Assembly: GCA_015039465.1 (NCBI GenBank)
Contig: MU130547.1
Coordinates: 294,491-358,490 of the forward strand
Direction: 5' to 3'
Source: Phlegmacium glaucopus
Lineage: Eukaryota > Basidiomycota > Agaricomycetes > Agaricales > Cortinariaceae
DNA: 64,000 nucleotides
Part shown: piece after piece, positions 43,616 through 55,444 of the stretch
Numbering within the stretch: position 1 is the first letter of the stretch
How the letters are laid out: every line of letters starts with the position of its first letter
Position numbers and translations under genes: made by a program
Notes under the pieces: model-generated
What the model saw: only the letters and a program-made list of their open reading frames with translations
Database searches by the model: none
Told to the model about the DNA's origin: nothing

Positions 43616-46245
43616 TTACGCTTGTGCAGCCTCAGGATCACCAATATTTTCCCGATGTTTTCTTTTTTTCTTTTTTTGCGGCTCGGGTTCCCCTGCAATC
43701 CCAGTCAGGACGATGCCCTCACGGCTCTCTCGTTTTCGTTTCCCCAACGGCATCGTATCTGAGTCACCGACTGAGATTGACTTATCATTCGCTGGCGCCT
43801 CCAAAACCTTTTCAGAAGGTTGTTCAAGGGCAACCTTGGCTTTCATACGCTCTTTCTTCCCTTTCCTCTTCTTCTCACTACCGTCAGCAGGACCGTGTCC
43901 TCCAGCCATCGTCCGAATTCCAAATGCGTTTCCTGATCGATTTTTAATCGTGGATTTTAGCTCGTGTAATTTCTCCTGATCTTTTTTGTTCCACCGGTAC
44001 CGGTCCCCTTTGTCGTGTCGATATGGAGCATATTTTTTCACGCTCACATACTCGTTGAGTTCTTGATCCGTTGCCAGCAGGATCTCTACTGGCGTGAGAG
44101 CGTAGTTTTGAGGTTGAACAGGAACATATCTGAAGCGGGTAGGGAGGCCGCCAACCTGACATGAAACTTGTCAAAATCGGCCTAGAAAGATTTAAAAAGC
44201 AACTCACTATATCATTGAAGTCGAGCCCATAAACTTCATCCATGTACTCGTTCAACTTCCGTTTTCTCATCTCTTCTGTCCCATCCCACTCCTCACCCTC
44301 TTGCTGAGGTTCTGCATCGGCATCCATGGCATCAATGTCCACTGCTCCTTCATCCTCATCCTCGTTGCCCATCTTTTTCTTTTTCCTCTTTTCCTTTTTC
44401 TTCTCCTTTCTTCTCCCTGAGCCTTCATCGAATACAACGGCATCATCGTCTGGCACAGCTATATCTCCGATATCAATTTCATCCTCCCACTTCGGCTTCC
44501 CGTCTTGATCAAACTCGACATCATCATCAAATTCTCCAGCCCATGCATCATCGTCCTCTTCGAAACCAGTATCTCGGTCGAACAATCCTGCCATCTGCAG
44601 ATCGTGTTTCTCTGGGTCCCAGTCGCCTTCTAGGTCTAATTCCTTCAAAGCCCCGTCCACCAATTCATTATCATCATCATTACTGCGATCGATCTTTAAA
44701 CCTCCTTCTCGACCTATCCTCTCCAACTTTCTCTTTATTTCCCTCATCTTTAATGCCTTCATCCGCTTTACTTCCTCTTGCCTTTTCCGAAGCTCATCCT
44801 CTTTGCGCTCCTTCCTCCGTTCTCTGGCTTCTTTGCGTGTTGTATCTTGCCTACGCACAACAGATGGGAGAATACGAGGAAAGGAAGCGATAGTAGCAGC
44901 TCCGGGTTCCTCAAAGCGATGGTTATACGAAGCTTCAAAATGGGAGGCCAGCGATTCGAATGAGGTATCTGAGAGAAGACCAGCATCCATCTCGTCATCA
45001 ATGTTTCCAGATTTCTCGCCGTCTAGCTCAGAGTCGTCTCGGGGCTCAGCTTTCGCCTTGCCTTTCTTTTTCCGCCTCTCTTCACCTGGAGATGTAATTT
45101 CACCATAGGTAGGTACGTGACCTGTTGAGCGATCAATCCAGCCACGATTTAGGATGTAGCTGATATAAACATTCAATGTAAATTCTGTCGGGAAAAGTAC
45201 CGTCAACGTACTTACTTCATGAGGAATTCTTGGTCCTTTTCTGCTTTGGTTTTCTTCTGCTTCCCACTTGATGGTTCATTATTGGCGTCTTTTTCGTCTT
45301 TAGCCTTCTTAGACTTCTTTTTCTTTTTCCGCTTCTTTCCTTCCTCGTCTTTTCCGTCCTCGTTCTCTTGACCTTCCTCCCTCCCAGACTTTTCTTCGTC
45401 TCCAAGGTCATCAACACTCACAACCTCTCTCAAATCTCCAACTTCTCTCTCTAAGAATGCCCGATACTCTTCTTCTTCTCGTTCGCGCTCGTCCTGTGTT
45501 TTTTCTCTTGGGATCAAAAAATCGTCTTCATCTTGGTTATCCGCTGCTCCGTGAAATGCGGCGATTGTTTCTTTTCGAAGAATATCCTGTTCCTCTACGT
45601 GTGTGAGGGGATGTTGTTCGGCTTCAGGAGAGGGCGTTCGTGAGGGATTTAGCATAGCATCAAGGTTGACTTGACGGACAGTCAAGGGTTTGTCCTAGAA
45701 TTGAGGACTAAGCATTGAACTTTAACGGACAAAGCAACGAGACAAACTCTTTTATTTGACTTGGTCTGTTTAGCATTAGTCCTTGGTATTGTCGAGTGCA
45801 ACCTTTCCTGTTCCTCTATGAAGCAGTGTTAGTCCATTGCGGCTGTAACACAGACAAGCTCGCACCTCCATAAATATTCTTCTGAGAGTCATAGATGGCT
45901 GGATCTTTCTTCCTGATCCTGGCTAAAGTCCTCAGGATGGCAGCATCCACTATAGGTGTTAGCTCTTCACCGTCCTCATCCTCTGACTCTGCAGATTCGG
46001 AATCCGTGGAGAACTCAGAGCCAGAGCCATCAGGATCATAATCAGACCCATATTTCGCTTTTACTAAAGACAACAAAAATTTATGAGAAAAATACTTCAA
46101 ACTCGTAAAAAAAAAAATACTTGCGTCTTTCCAATTCTTCCCGTTCTTTTCTGTACTCAAAGGCTTTGGCATAGTGCTCGTTTATTGTAAGCTGAGATTT
46201 TGAGCCACCTGTTGCATCTTCATCATCTGAAAATAGATTGCTCAT
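43616..46245 (-). CDS. KRI1: KRI1-like ribosome biogenesis protein
   Basis: Kri1 is a nucleolar factor needed for 40S subunit assembly in yeast. Six exons (46245-46125, 46063-45866, 45815-45748, 45694-45216, 45159-44208, 44155-43616) give 785 residues. The N-terminus MSNLFSDDEDATGG then LTINEHYAKAFEYRKERE is typical. Acidic Asp/Glu tracts and Lys-rich runs alternate, suiting nucleolar location. EFLMNYILNRGWID spans exons 4-5. A basic helical KRI1 core (RKEARERRKERKEDELRKRQ) lies near residue 395. The Kri1 C-terminal domain, DEVYGLDFNDI-VGGLPTRFRY and ELNEYVSVKKYAPYR, lies near 590-680. Intron 1 (46124-46064) has a GC donor, GCAAGT; the available GT donor nearby would break the frame. The other introns are GT-AG of 50-56 nt. 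Length and order match the family, so the call is firm. Confidence 0.93.
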
Positions 46246-46526
46246 CCTCGAGCAATCGACTGAAGTCCCAACTTACAAGTGAAAGGAGTCGACAAAACTT
46301 TGGCGATCACGTGCGAGAGCCCGGCGCCCGGGCCGGCCCATGAACGTCAGCAGACTTGGCACTTCCGGACCATGTGATCTGTTGGGGCTTGCCATTTTTA
46401 AATTTCTTGGATGGTTATGTTGCTGCGCAGATGATGCGCAGTTTTGAAGATGGGACTGACAGGGCTAAATAAATAGGTGGGATTTCTTCCAGCTACCACC
46501 ACATTGACCTATTGTACAGGGGAGAC

Positions 46527-47102
46527 ATGATAATTCTTGAACCATCTGATAACCAGGATGAGCGTTCTCCGCTCTCAAAAAGCGTTGAAACAGATATCGC
46601 AACGGCTTCCGCAGCATTAGCAACAGCACCACCTCCCTACGCTCAGACTATCCCTCCAAATCCTATACCATCTTACCAAGCTATACAACACTCACATCAT
46701 GTCACTGTGCCTCGCCGACAGTCGCCGTTCCGACGATTACTTGGCGCTTTTGCGATAGCTTGCCTAGTCCTATTGCTATGGGCTGTTTTCGCGAACAGCC
46801 TCAAAATGGTCTCCACTTACAATGGAAGTAGACACGGTTACGTTTATAAGCTCGTCCGTTTCCAATCCGTCCATTTTTGTGCTCCTGAACTGATCGCTTG
46901 TTCAAACGGATTCAGGATACCGTTCATGATCCAGGTCGTGTTTTACCAATTCAATATCCTCCCATTAATTCTCCCCAATGACGGGATCGTCGGTCCCTCT
47001 TCCTTAATTCGTTCCAGCGCCATGTGTATCAGTTATAACAATATCATAGCATTATATCTCCCATTTATTGCCTTCTCATCGAACTCCCTTACAAGTCAGT
47101 GA
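46527..47102 (+). CDS. Membrane protein paralogue, probably truncated or mis-modelled
   Basis: The ATG at 46527 opens a frame whose first 95 residues resemble the membrane gene at 40421-42069: a Pro/Tyr-rich N-terminus (APPPYAQTIPPNPIPSYQ), basic residues, then a helix at about 71-91 (LLGAFAIACLVLLLWAVFA). After about residue 95 the frame stays open to 47102, but the sequence no longer looks like the beta-rich ectodomain. I find no introns that rescue it. A short frame at 47164-47345 could be a remnant. Either the ectodomain is lost or an intron is hidden. It is divergently oriented on the other side of KRI1. Confidence 0.45.
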   Translation: MIILEPSDNQDERSPLSKSVETDIATASAALATAPPPYAQTIPPNPIPSYQAIQHSHHVTVPRRQSPFRRLLGAFAIACLVLLLWAVFANSLKMVSTYNGSRHGYVYKLVRFQSVHFCAPELIACSNGFRIPFMIQVVFYQFNILPLILPNDGIVGPSSLIRSSAMCISYNNIIALYLPFIAFSSNSLTSQ

Positions 47103-47345
47103 GTACCAGTCTTTAATTCTCTCTCTGTGTGTTATTTACTTACACCAATCTTTGGTTTATCAGATGATCCTAGCGGTGTTCTCACCTATGAGAAAGATAG
47201 CACGATAAGTCGCGCCACCATGACGCCAGGAAGGGTGCGCGATGGCGGAGGAGCTCTAGTCACCTGTCATGTTGGAGTCATTGGATTATTAATATATTAT
47301 TGGTGGAATTTCAAGTATCTGATCCCCCATCCATCCTCCCACTAA

Positions 47346-47555
47346 AGTTTCGTTGTATGATGATAACCATCTTCGTCTTTAATCACCGCTATAACTTAGG
47401 ACCTTCTTCCTAACATTAAAGCCACGCCTCCTTCCCTACTTAGACGTTAGGAAGTCTTTTTTTGGATGTACATGGCGTTCGGCCATGATGCAGATGAAAA
47501 CTAGATAACGTGAGCCTTTATCACTCCCATTCACTATCTACATATCCTAATCGCT
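47346..47555. other. No gene seen
   Basis: Spacer and likely promoter region of the BTB gene at 47556. No repeat was identified. Confidence 0.3.
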
Positions 47556-48355
47556 ATGTTTCCCTCTGTCGAGTCCGCCTGCTTTGAACCAGTGGCAGAT
47601 CCATCAAAAAGAATAAGAGATGTTGATTATTTCATGGAACCAATTTTCATTCTTGTATACCAGTTCCATTCTTTATCCCGAAGAGATCTGACTTAAGATT
47701 CTCTGTTGTAGGTACAAGACACCATTTTCCACATCCCGAAACACTACTTCACCCACATTGGTATATTCTCGACTGTTTTTTCATTGCCACCCAACGAGGA
47801 TGGACCCGAAGGTCTCACTGAAGAACGGCCATTCATATTACATCAAATTTCCAAACGCGATTTCAAGGCTTTCTTGAGAGTTATAATGCCGATGTACGTA
47901 ATAATTCTATCGTTCCATAATGGTTTTATCTAGAGCTCACCGCCACGTTTATTTCCTCCAGACAAATCCCACATAGCTATTCGAATATCACAGTGGACGA
48001 ATGGACATCCACTCTGAATCTGTCGACTATGTGGGAGGTCACAGCGCTTCGAGATCTCGCAATACGACATTTAAACCAGCTACTAAACACCGTGGACATG
48101 ATTTTATACGGCTATAAATATCGTGTCTCTCAGTGGTTTATCACTGGTTGCACGAATTTAATTAAAAGAGGTCGGGGGTTAACGGATGAAGAAGGTGAAC
48201 GCTTGGGAGTGCGCTTTGCCATCCAGATTTATGAAATCCGTGAACGGTCGTTACTATTCCGCCTCAACCAAATGCCCCAACATGACGGCAAGCCTGCAGC
48301 ACAGTTCGAGTACCAGCGCGCGGTTCAAGCACTTTCTGACAAGATATTTGACTAG
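47556..48355 (+). CDS. BTB/POZ-domain protein
   Basis: Exons 47556-47654, 47712-47893 and 47962-48355 join across introns of 57 and 68 nt to give 224 residues. The BTB fold is suggested by YFMEPIFILVQDTIFHIPKH, then FSTVFSLPPNEDG, then FKAFLRVIMP, followed by helical residues DEWTSTLNLSTMWEVTALRD as in fungal BTB proteins. BTB domains form dimers or bind cullin-3. No second known domain is present. Intron phases (0 then 2) match those of the BTB genes on the minus strand downstream. It is one of five BTB genes within 13 kb, which suggests local duplication. Confidence 0.75.
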
Positions 48356-50474
48356 GAACTTTATAAAATTGTCTACTCCCATGTTAGCGCCATTTTGGAG
48401 AGGCCATAAGGCAACTTCAGTTGCTTCAGGGAAAAAAGAAAAAAAAAACTACTATGATGTCAGGTTTTCTGAGAATCAGGCTCTTTTCCCTGACGGCATA
48501 GCTCGGCGTTTTGTAAGTAGATTCAGAATGCATGACTGTATGCTGAGTACAGCCCGTACAAACTGCGACTTTCACATCAGACACAGGCCTCAGGAGTAAA
48601 AAGCGAATGGTATATGAATGTTGACACTTTCCATGATGTTATGCCAAGTACTTTTGTGTGAATATCATGCGGATGTCGTAAAACAACGACCTCTCTGATC
48701 ATGCAACATTATCTACTTGAGGAATAACGGCATCGACCAATGACTAATTTTGTACCATTAGAATCCTTTCAAGCTCGATACAATTATTCTGAGGGGAATC
48801 AATTATGGAAATTCTTTAAATGCCTGAAACCGCATATTCACACGACATTCGCTTTTTACCGAGGAGAGCCCAAGCTTTTCCTTGTCAATGCTCAGCGCTC
48901 GCCTTCAACTACCCAAACAGTCTGCTGACGACACTAAAGTGTGCTTGCTATCATTTCATGTGATATACCGAGTCAGGAAGGTCACGGTCTATATCTCTTT
49001 GAGCGATCGGGCTGTAAGTACTTCGAGGTGAGCGGTTGCCACTCTTTTGTATGTCAAAGTTGAGCTTATGCGTATATTTCACTGCAGTAGTTCTTCTGGC
49101 GTCCAAGGAATATGGTTTAGTGTTATGTACTACTAGTACTGCACATAGGAATCGGACCTTTCATCCGATGGGAGAGTCGACTCAGGATAACATAATGTGA
49201 TCACCAGGTGCGCTCGACTGGAATTTTGCGGATGGCTCCATGATAATCAAAACAAATAGCTTTACATATATATCCGTGGTCGCCCCACTTGGCATTCATT
49301 CAATTTTTAGAAAACCTCACCCTGCGCATCATTTGCAACCCCGCCTCTCTTAGACTTTACCTATATTTTATGCTGGAGCAACGCCAACACTAATGGAGCG
49401 CTCCCCTTGTCCCTCGCATTCGCCAATAAGTCTCTCTAGGTCATCCCTAGCTTTCAGTCGCGGTTGTCTTCACTATATCCTCCGTACCGCTTCCATTACG
49501 AACTGGCCGCCCAGGCCCCAGGGCAGCAGTCTCTTGATACTGTTGCTAGATATTGATATTTGTGGCGGAGTGCCTGGGAGTTTGAACTGACGGCTTCAAT
49601 CAAGCTTCAATTCAACACTCACCAAGCTTGCAACCTGCATCCTTGTTTGATTCTGGCGTTCCTACTGGCATGGTTCTTCAAATCCCTTCTTCTGGGCATT
49701 TCTTTCCTTCTAAGGAAATCGTTCTGTAATGGTGATACTTTCATGGTGTGATGATTGAGTGGAAGCTCAACGATTCTGCATTTCTATCGTCTCCTTGTAT
49801 GACGATGTACGTCATTTTCAGCAAGCTAAGGTTATAATTGCCACCCCTATGTCGATCTTACTTACAATTTTACACTTGAAATTAGCACCCTTTTCTTGCC
49901 ACAGCCATATATTACTTCATACTGGTCAGGTTCGAGCCTCGAGGTGACACGAGACTATTTGAAGAAATACCAAAAGCCATAGAGTCGCAACTTTCCTTGG
50001 GCCCTGATCTAGAAACGAGGACTGGCCATGTGGGTTCTATTAAAGTAAAGTCTACCTGGACGGACCCATCTCTGGAAGTGCCAACGGTTAATTCCCAATT
50101 CTTCCACGTGAATCGAATTTCCGAGACAACTTGCTAGATCCACGATTCGAATTCAATTCCGTTGACATTACATGGTATTTTCCTAGTATCAACCGCTCAG
50201 ACGAACTTGTAAATCATCGGTAAGAGCCGCTTCTCCAAGTTGGGAACACGCATAATACCGTCTCAATATAGCATACGGTCCCTGTCACTTCATACTCCTT
50301 GCTATCATCCATTGCCAAGACCCTCGAGTCACTTTACATACCTCCCTGCCTTCTCCCACGTATATCCAAAGCAGGGAGCTATAGTTCTAAAACTTTCAAG
50401 CATCGTGCCTACACAATCATACTTAAGCGGCCGTCCCCCGATTTTTAATCTGGCACCCACGACTGTCTAGTAAA
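48356..50474. other. Intergenic stretch with coding-like but unassembled segments
   Basis: Around 49430-50140 short frames show coding-like peptides (WEFELTASIKLQ, SLFDSGVPTGMVLQIPSSG, GHVGSIKVKSTW) on the plus strand in shifting frames with stops. They could be an arrestin-like pseudogene, but I cannot confirm the family. Nothing else is supported. Confidence 0.3.
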
Positions 50475-51476
50475 ATGTTTGCGTTTACATTCTGTGTGCT
50501 GAAAACCTCAACAGATTCCTCATCCAAGAGTTCCTACCATCCCCTCTTCTCCCACCCCGACGGCGACGTGACCCTTCGATCAACTGAAGGAACGCTCTAC
50601 CGACTTCATTCGTCCACCTTATGCACAAGCTCAGGTCTATTCAACACCGTATTCAGCCTACCCCAGCCTAATACATGCCGCCCATCTCATAATGATCAGA
50701 ATCCGACATCGAGTAACATCAAGTTATACCCCGACATTTTAGATGTCTACGAGGCCGATTTCCCCGTGGAGCACATTTTCAAACTCATTTATGGTATCCC
50801 AACATCACCACCTCGGATGTCGTTCGATGAAATAGAGACCATTCTCGCTCTAGCAGAAAAGTGGGACACCCAAGGACCTATCGCAAGCCTGCGTACAGCT
50901 TTCAGCTCGCCGGAATTTTTGAATCAATATCCTATCAGATGTTATGCGCTGTCGAAGCATTACGGCTGGGATTATGAAGCTAAGCTCGCGTCTACGCATA
51001 CGCTTGCTCTCGACTTGTACGACCCTATCCACGCTCATTCCCTGGATCAGTTGTCTTCCAAAGACCTCCTCTCACTACTCAACCTTCACCGAAAACGCAG
51101 AGATATGTTTCGACAACTTCTTAACAGCCCCGAAAGGTTTACGGCCGGGAACAGGTACTTTTTAACGCTATTGTTCAATATAGATCATACTGATTTTCTC
51201 CTTGTTAGTTCATCGTATCATTGTCATCGCTGTGGTGTGACGGAGTTGGATAACCGTACCTGGCGAGAGCTCAAAAATGCCATTTTTCTCGAAATGGATA
51301 GACGACCACTGGGTGATGCTGTAGTTGATGAGGCTGCCGATTGGCCGGAAGCGCTGGCTTGTTGGGAAGCCAGGTGTACAAAAGAAGGCTGTGGTGGCCA
51401 AAATTATGGTCGTGTGGCTACATTTCGCCAAATCCGTACCTGTATTGACATCCTGCCATCGACCGTCGACGAATAA
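50475..51476 (+). CDS. BTB-domain protein with cysteine-rich C-terminus
   Basis: The frame is open throughout, but a 54-nt intron (51155-51208; donor GTACTT, acceptor TTGTTAG) is likely and keeps the frame. Spliced length is 315 residues. The BTB part is PDGDVTLRSTEGTLYRLHSS, SSGLFNTVFSLPQ, then VEHIFKLIYGIP, followed by helices (IETILALAEKWDTQGPIASL and beyond). After residue 220, CHRC and CWEARCTKEGCGG form Cys pairs that could bind zinc. In fungi this BTB-plus-Cys layout is common but uncharacterised. The first 18 residues are hydrophobic and may be mis-modelled. Confidence 0.8.
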   Translation: MFAFTFCVLKTSTDSSSKSSYHPLFSHPDGDVTLRSTEGTLYRLHSSTLCTSSGLFNTVFSLPQPNTCRPSHNDQNPTSSNIKLYPDILDVYEADFPVEHIFKLIYGIPTSPPRMSFDEIETILALAEKWDTQGPIASLRTAFSSPEFLNQYPIRCYALSKHYGWDYEAKLASTHTLALDLYDPIHAHSLDQLSSKDLLSLLNLHRKRRDMFRQLLNSPERFTAGNRYFLTLLFNIDHTDFLLVSSSYHCHRCGVTELDNRTWRELKNAIFLEMDRRPLGDAVVDEAADWPEALACWEARCTKEGCGGQNYGRVATFRQIRTCIDILPSTVDE

Positions 51477-52172
51477 CCTTGAAGCTTGGTCATAAAAATT
51501 TCAAGACAAATCTGTTTTGCATGGCGTTGTATATAGGTTGAAGTTATTGATGACCAAACGTTGTCGATAGTACTTTTTGCCATGGTCTAAATTCTTAATG
51601 TCCCTTCATAGGTTATTGCAAGATATACGAAAAGTGCTTCGATGTAGCCCACAAGAAATAGATTACGCGTCTTCTGTGCAAGCAATATATCAGCTAAAGA
51701 AATACCAGATTGTTCGAATAAGATGGCCGAAGTTTTGGACTCGAGCTCATGATCCCAGTACCGTTACAGCATAACAGTCAATTTCGAAGTTATAGCAGCA
51801 TCAAATAATTTTCGACAAAATATAGCGCGTCATTTACGTGACCGTCCAGCGGAGTAAGAGCCATATATCCAATACCATAGCCGGAAATTTGCTGCACCAA
51901 TGCTGCACTTGAAGAAAGTCGACTCGAAGGTAGCGTAGCCAGTGTAGGTCACGTGGTGGTGTCTGCTTGATTCGTTTAACAACACGTGACTTCGGAAAAA
52001 TAGACCTCCGAAACCGGACCCCTTGGCCTTGCTCCTTACTCCCTACGGTTGCGACCCCGAGAGGGCCTCAGACGTGCTTTGCATCACAAAGTCACTTTTG
52101 GCCAATCTTTCTAGAACAAATCAGTCCCAAAGACGGGCCAAATTTTTGAACGCTTGAACTTGCTAAGAAACC
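51477..52172. other. No supported gene
   Basis: Spacer between two plus-strand genes. A 65-codon frame at 51577 has no support. The region before 52173 probably holds the promoter of the small membrane protein. Confidence 0.35.
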
Positions 52173-52613
52173 ATGTCACTATTCTCCAATCGTTATTTTC
52201 CCCATGCAATCTATGCCATAGCCTTGACTTCCATCTCCATCAACCTAATCAGCCACCGTAAAGCCGCAGAAGACGAACGATCCAGAATCCAAGCACAAAT
52301 ATCAGTGCTAGAGTCAGTAAAAGAGCAATTGCAATCCGACAAACCTTTGTCAAATGAAGAACTGGAAAAAATGAAGAGGCTCGTCCGACCTGTGGATACT
52401 GGCCAAGAGGGAAGAGAACCAGAAAATCAAAAGGAGGTTAGTTGGATAAATATATTTCGGGGTAGGAAAGATCGGGCGTCGGATGGAGAGGCTGAAATTA
52501 GCAAGTGGGATCAACAAGACCTGGAGAAATGTATGTGTAAATGACCTTTTGACCGTTGACATCGCGCTCTAATCAACTTCGTAGTGCAAAAAGAGATATC
52601 TAACTCACGCTGA
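52173..52613 (+). CDS. Small membrane-anchored coiled-coil protein
   Basis: Exons 52173-52530 and 52585-52613 (54-nt intron; donor GTATGT, acceptor TTCGTAG) give 128 residues ending in EKLQKEISNSR. An N-terminal helix of about 20 residues (YFPHAIYAIALTSISINLI) is followed at once by a charged helix (HRKAAEDERSRIQAQISVLE) suited to a coiled coil. The layout resembles small mitochondrial or ER membrane proteins conserved in basidiomycetes. I do not know its function. The C-terminal part is Glu/Lys-rich. Confidence 0.7.
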
Positions 52614-52737
52614 TTTTGTCGACGGCTGTCAAAGTAATGATAACATTACCAACGATTTTGTCGGTTCATTCATTCTCAATCTCAGTCATGTTTCCAAATC
52701 GTGTCAATGCAGTGTAATATATCAATACATGTCAATT

Positions 52738-54004
52738 TTACCAAGAGGCAGCAAAAGTTGGAGATAAATCGAGGAGTGAAGACGAGCGAGGATTGGTCGA
52801 CGGCATGAAGTTGAAAGTTGTATTCGAAAGGCCTAGCAGGTCATCAACACCTCCTATGCCCTGAGTCGCATCTACCGTCGTCCCCAAAGGACTTCCATCA
52901 CCAAATAACTTAGGTATTACATCAGCTGAGCCCTGCGCTACAGAGACCTCACTAGGTCTTTTTCTTGGTGCCACTGTGGTTGGCATGCTTCCGATTTTTT
53001 GAGTTAGGATCTTCGTTACTCTTGGGCGGTTCGCCTGTGAAGTCGGTGCTGTTGCCGTTTGTGCCATTGGCTTTTTGGCTAGCGGGGTCTTGAGCGTTGG
53101 TGGCGCCGAAGCCGTTGACTAGAGGCAAAAATAAACAGAAGGAGTGTTATTAAAATTAGGAAATTTTCATAATAATGATTTGTCACCAATCCACCTGTAT
53201 TGTCCTTGTCCGGGTTGGATGAAGGCTCCGGTATCTGGAAAATTTCCCGCACGACATTGTGGAGTTCGTCACCATGAATGGTTGGCGATAGTGGACTCCT
53301 AGCACCCGTGGCAAGACGCGAAGATCGGGCTTGCTCACGACCAAGAGCAATCATCAACACTGTTTCCATTCCAAGATCCCGACCTTCCTCCAACGTGATG
53401 GAAGCTTCGCGCTCACAGAGGGAAGCATAACGAGGAATTAAAATATTCTTGTCGACATCGTTTGCATGATATAATTTTATTCGTTTTGCATCGGGAATCT
53501 CTTTCTTCTCCAGTTCACGAACTGCCAGGTTTTTGACTTCAGGGAACCCCCATCGGACTGAGAGTTTGAGAACTATCTCCCAGTCAGAGACAGTGGCGTC
53601 ATAAAGAGAATATCGGCTAATGATACATAGTCAATAAAACATCGAAATCGAAGAAAGAGGTTGTTGGGCTTACGGATTATAAAAAACCCAGAGAAATCTC
53701 GCGAATTCTTCGACAGTGACGTGCTCAAGAAGGATTGCATTCCCGTCTTGAGTACCCTGAGGTTGCTGTCCAGGGGATGCTGGCATGGCTAGCTTGCCAA
53801 TGAAGTAGGTAGATTCACGCTCGAAAAAATATCGATGCACTCGGAAGCACATGTTTTCAACCTGGATCGAATTTTAGAACATAAATCAATGACTCGCGAG
53901 TCGCGCTGAAGACTGACCAAAAAGCAGAGGTCACCACCCGCGATGTAATAGGTGTCATGTTTCGTCAAGGAGCGGAGGTCATCATTTTTCGATGGAGAAC
54001 CCAT
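52738..54004 (-). CDS. BTB-domain protein with Ser/Thr-rich tail
   Basis: Exons 54004-53918, 53861-53674, 53616-53187 and 53118-52738 (introns 56, 57 and 68 nt) give 361 residues. The BTB domain covers about residues 15-110: YYIAGGDLCFLVENMCFRVH, YFFERESTYF, and VTVEEFARFLWVFYNP. A helical region follows (SDWEIVLKLSVRWGFPEVKN, then KRIKLYHANDVDKN), common in agaric BTB proteins. The last 126 residues are Ser/Thr/Pro-rich with basic patches and may be disordered. Exon 3 could alternatively end one donor earlier, but only GTGACA keeps the frame of the last exon. Introns 1 and 2 fall at the same sites as in the neighbouring minus-strand BTB genes. Confidence 0.8.
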
Positions 54005-55444
54005 GGTGAAGGGACTGTCCTGACAAGGTTATGGTGGTAGTTGGTACTAAGGACAAGTATCGACCCCAGTCCTTTTTGAGTTCACGAAACTATAGGCACG
54101 TGTAGAAAACACGTTGCGATGTTCTCGTCACAAATGGATAAATTTTGTAATGTTTTCATGTTCCGATCGACATGAGGCTTTGGGTAGCGGCGGTCCAAAT
54201 GTTAAATCATGATGGTCCGCGATAAGTATGAGCTAAAATGTATGTGCATTGTTGCTTATATGTAAATGCCGAGTCTATACAGGTAATAGAGGACAATGGG
54301 ATGGATGTTGACAGCAGGTGAGGAGGAGCACGACCCTCGCTTATCCGAAAACTTCGCACGCGACCCTTCGAATGTCCCGCCTTGGTCCGTTATTTCTATG
54401 CGAAACAATCAAGTTGGCGCTCAGTTATCATATTTCATATCCGATCTCTTGCCATTTCAATAAACCCTACGCCCTCCTATGTCTTTGTGTCTTTATTATG
54501 CATCGATGCGCAGCCGAAGCAGCTTGAGGCAGAACTTCATAACCCTGGATTGGAAGAGAGTTTAATAACTTAGATCTTCTGTTACGCCGGTCCACGAAGT
54601 ACTGATCAAATTTGTGCTTGAAGTCATCTTGACTTTGTCTTGACCTAAAGTTGACACCCCTTATGAAACGTTGCACGCAATTCGGCGGATTTGTGGTGTC
54701 ACCAGGTCTTCTGAGGGAACTTCCATCTTTCTAATCTTTTCTGAGACAGATTTTGCGAGAAGGCATGCCAGGGATCAACATACGTGTGCCAGTGGGCCAG
54801 TTCACCTTGTTGTACTACACTGAATTATATCTAGCTATCCCATTGAACTCAAATTCGAGTCATCGCCATCTCATAACCCTGCCGGCGCCCCTCTATGTCC
54901 ACCTACTAACCCAAATCTCCGTCGACACAGTCAAGATATTCAAATCACATGTTAGCAATCATCTTCCTGAATGATGGTACCCACTCCTAAATGCGATTGT
55001 TTCCCTGATACTAAGATATGAATCAGTCGATATAGTGTGGTGTTTATGGGAACTATGAGCCTGTGACCGTCAGAGATCATGAGGTTCGAAATTTGAGCCC
55101 TTGAATAACCACCTCATTTGATTTGAGCGAATGTAGGAATAACAGGATGACCACAGTAATTCTTTTCTGCCCAAGCTGCCGGTGATCCAGTCAAACCTTT
55201 TCGATATGACAGACTTTTTCAGAACTTCCTAGGTCTTGTAGGTCATGTAAATGTGTCCATTTTTTTTGTACTGCGAGGAGTCGACGCGAGACAAGTTCTT
55301 TTCAATGTAAATATCTAGCTTCAAGTTCTCTCGGTCTTAATAAGATTTTAAGTCCAATAACTCGATGTCGCATATGTATTTTGTTTATCAGATTACATTC
55401 AGTTGAAAATCACCATATCGACTGCCAATTCATATCTAGATAAA
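54005..55444. other. No supported gene
   Basis: Spacer between two minus-strand BTB genes. Short frames on both strands lack splice support or motifs. Confidence 0.4.

Noticed and set aside
49430..50140. Possible arrestin-like gene
   Set aside because: The peptides are suggestive, but frames shift and stops intervene. No consistent model could be built.
55080..55100. GGTTCGAAA, a possible tRNA B box
   Set aside because: No matching A box or cloverleaf arms are present at the required spacing. I found no supportable tRNA in the window.
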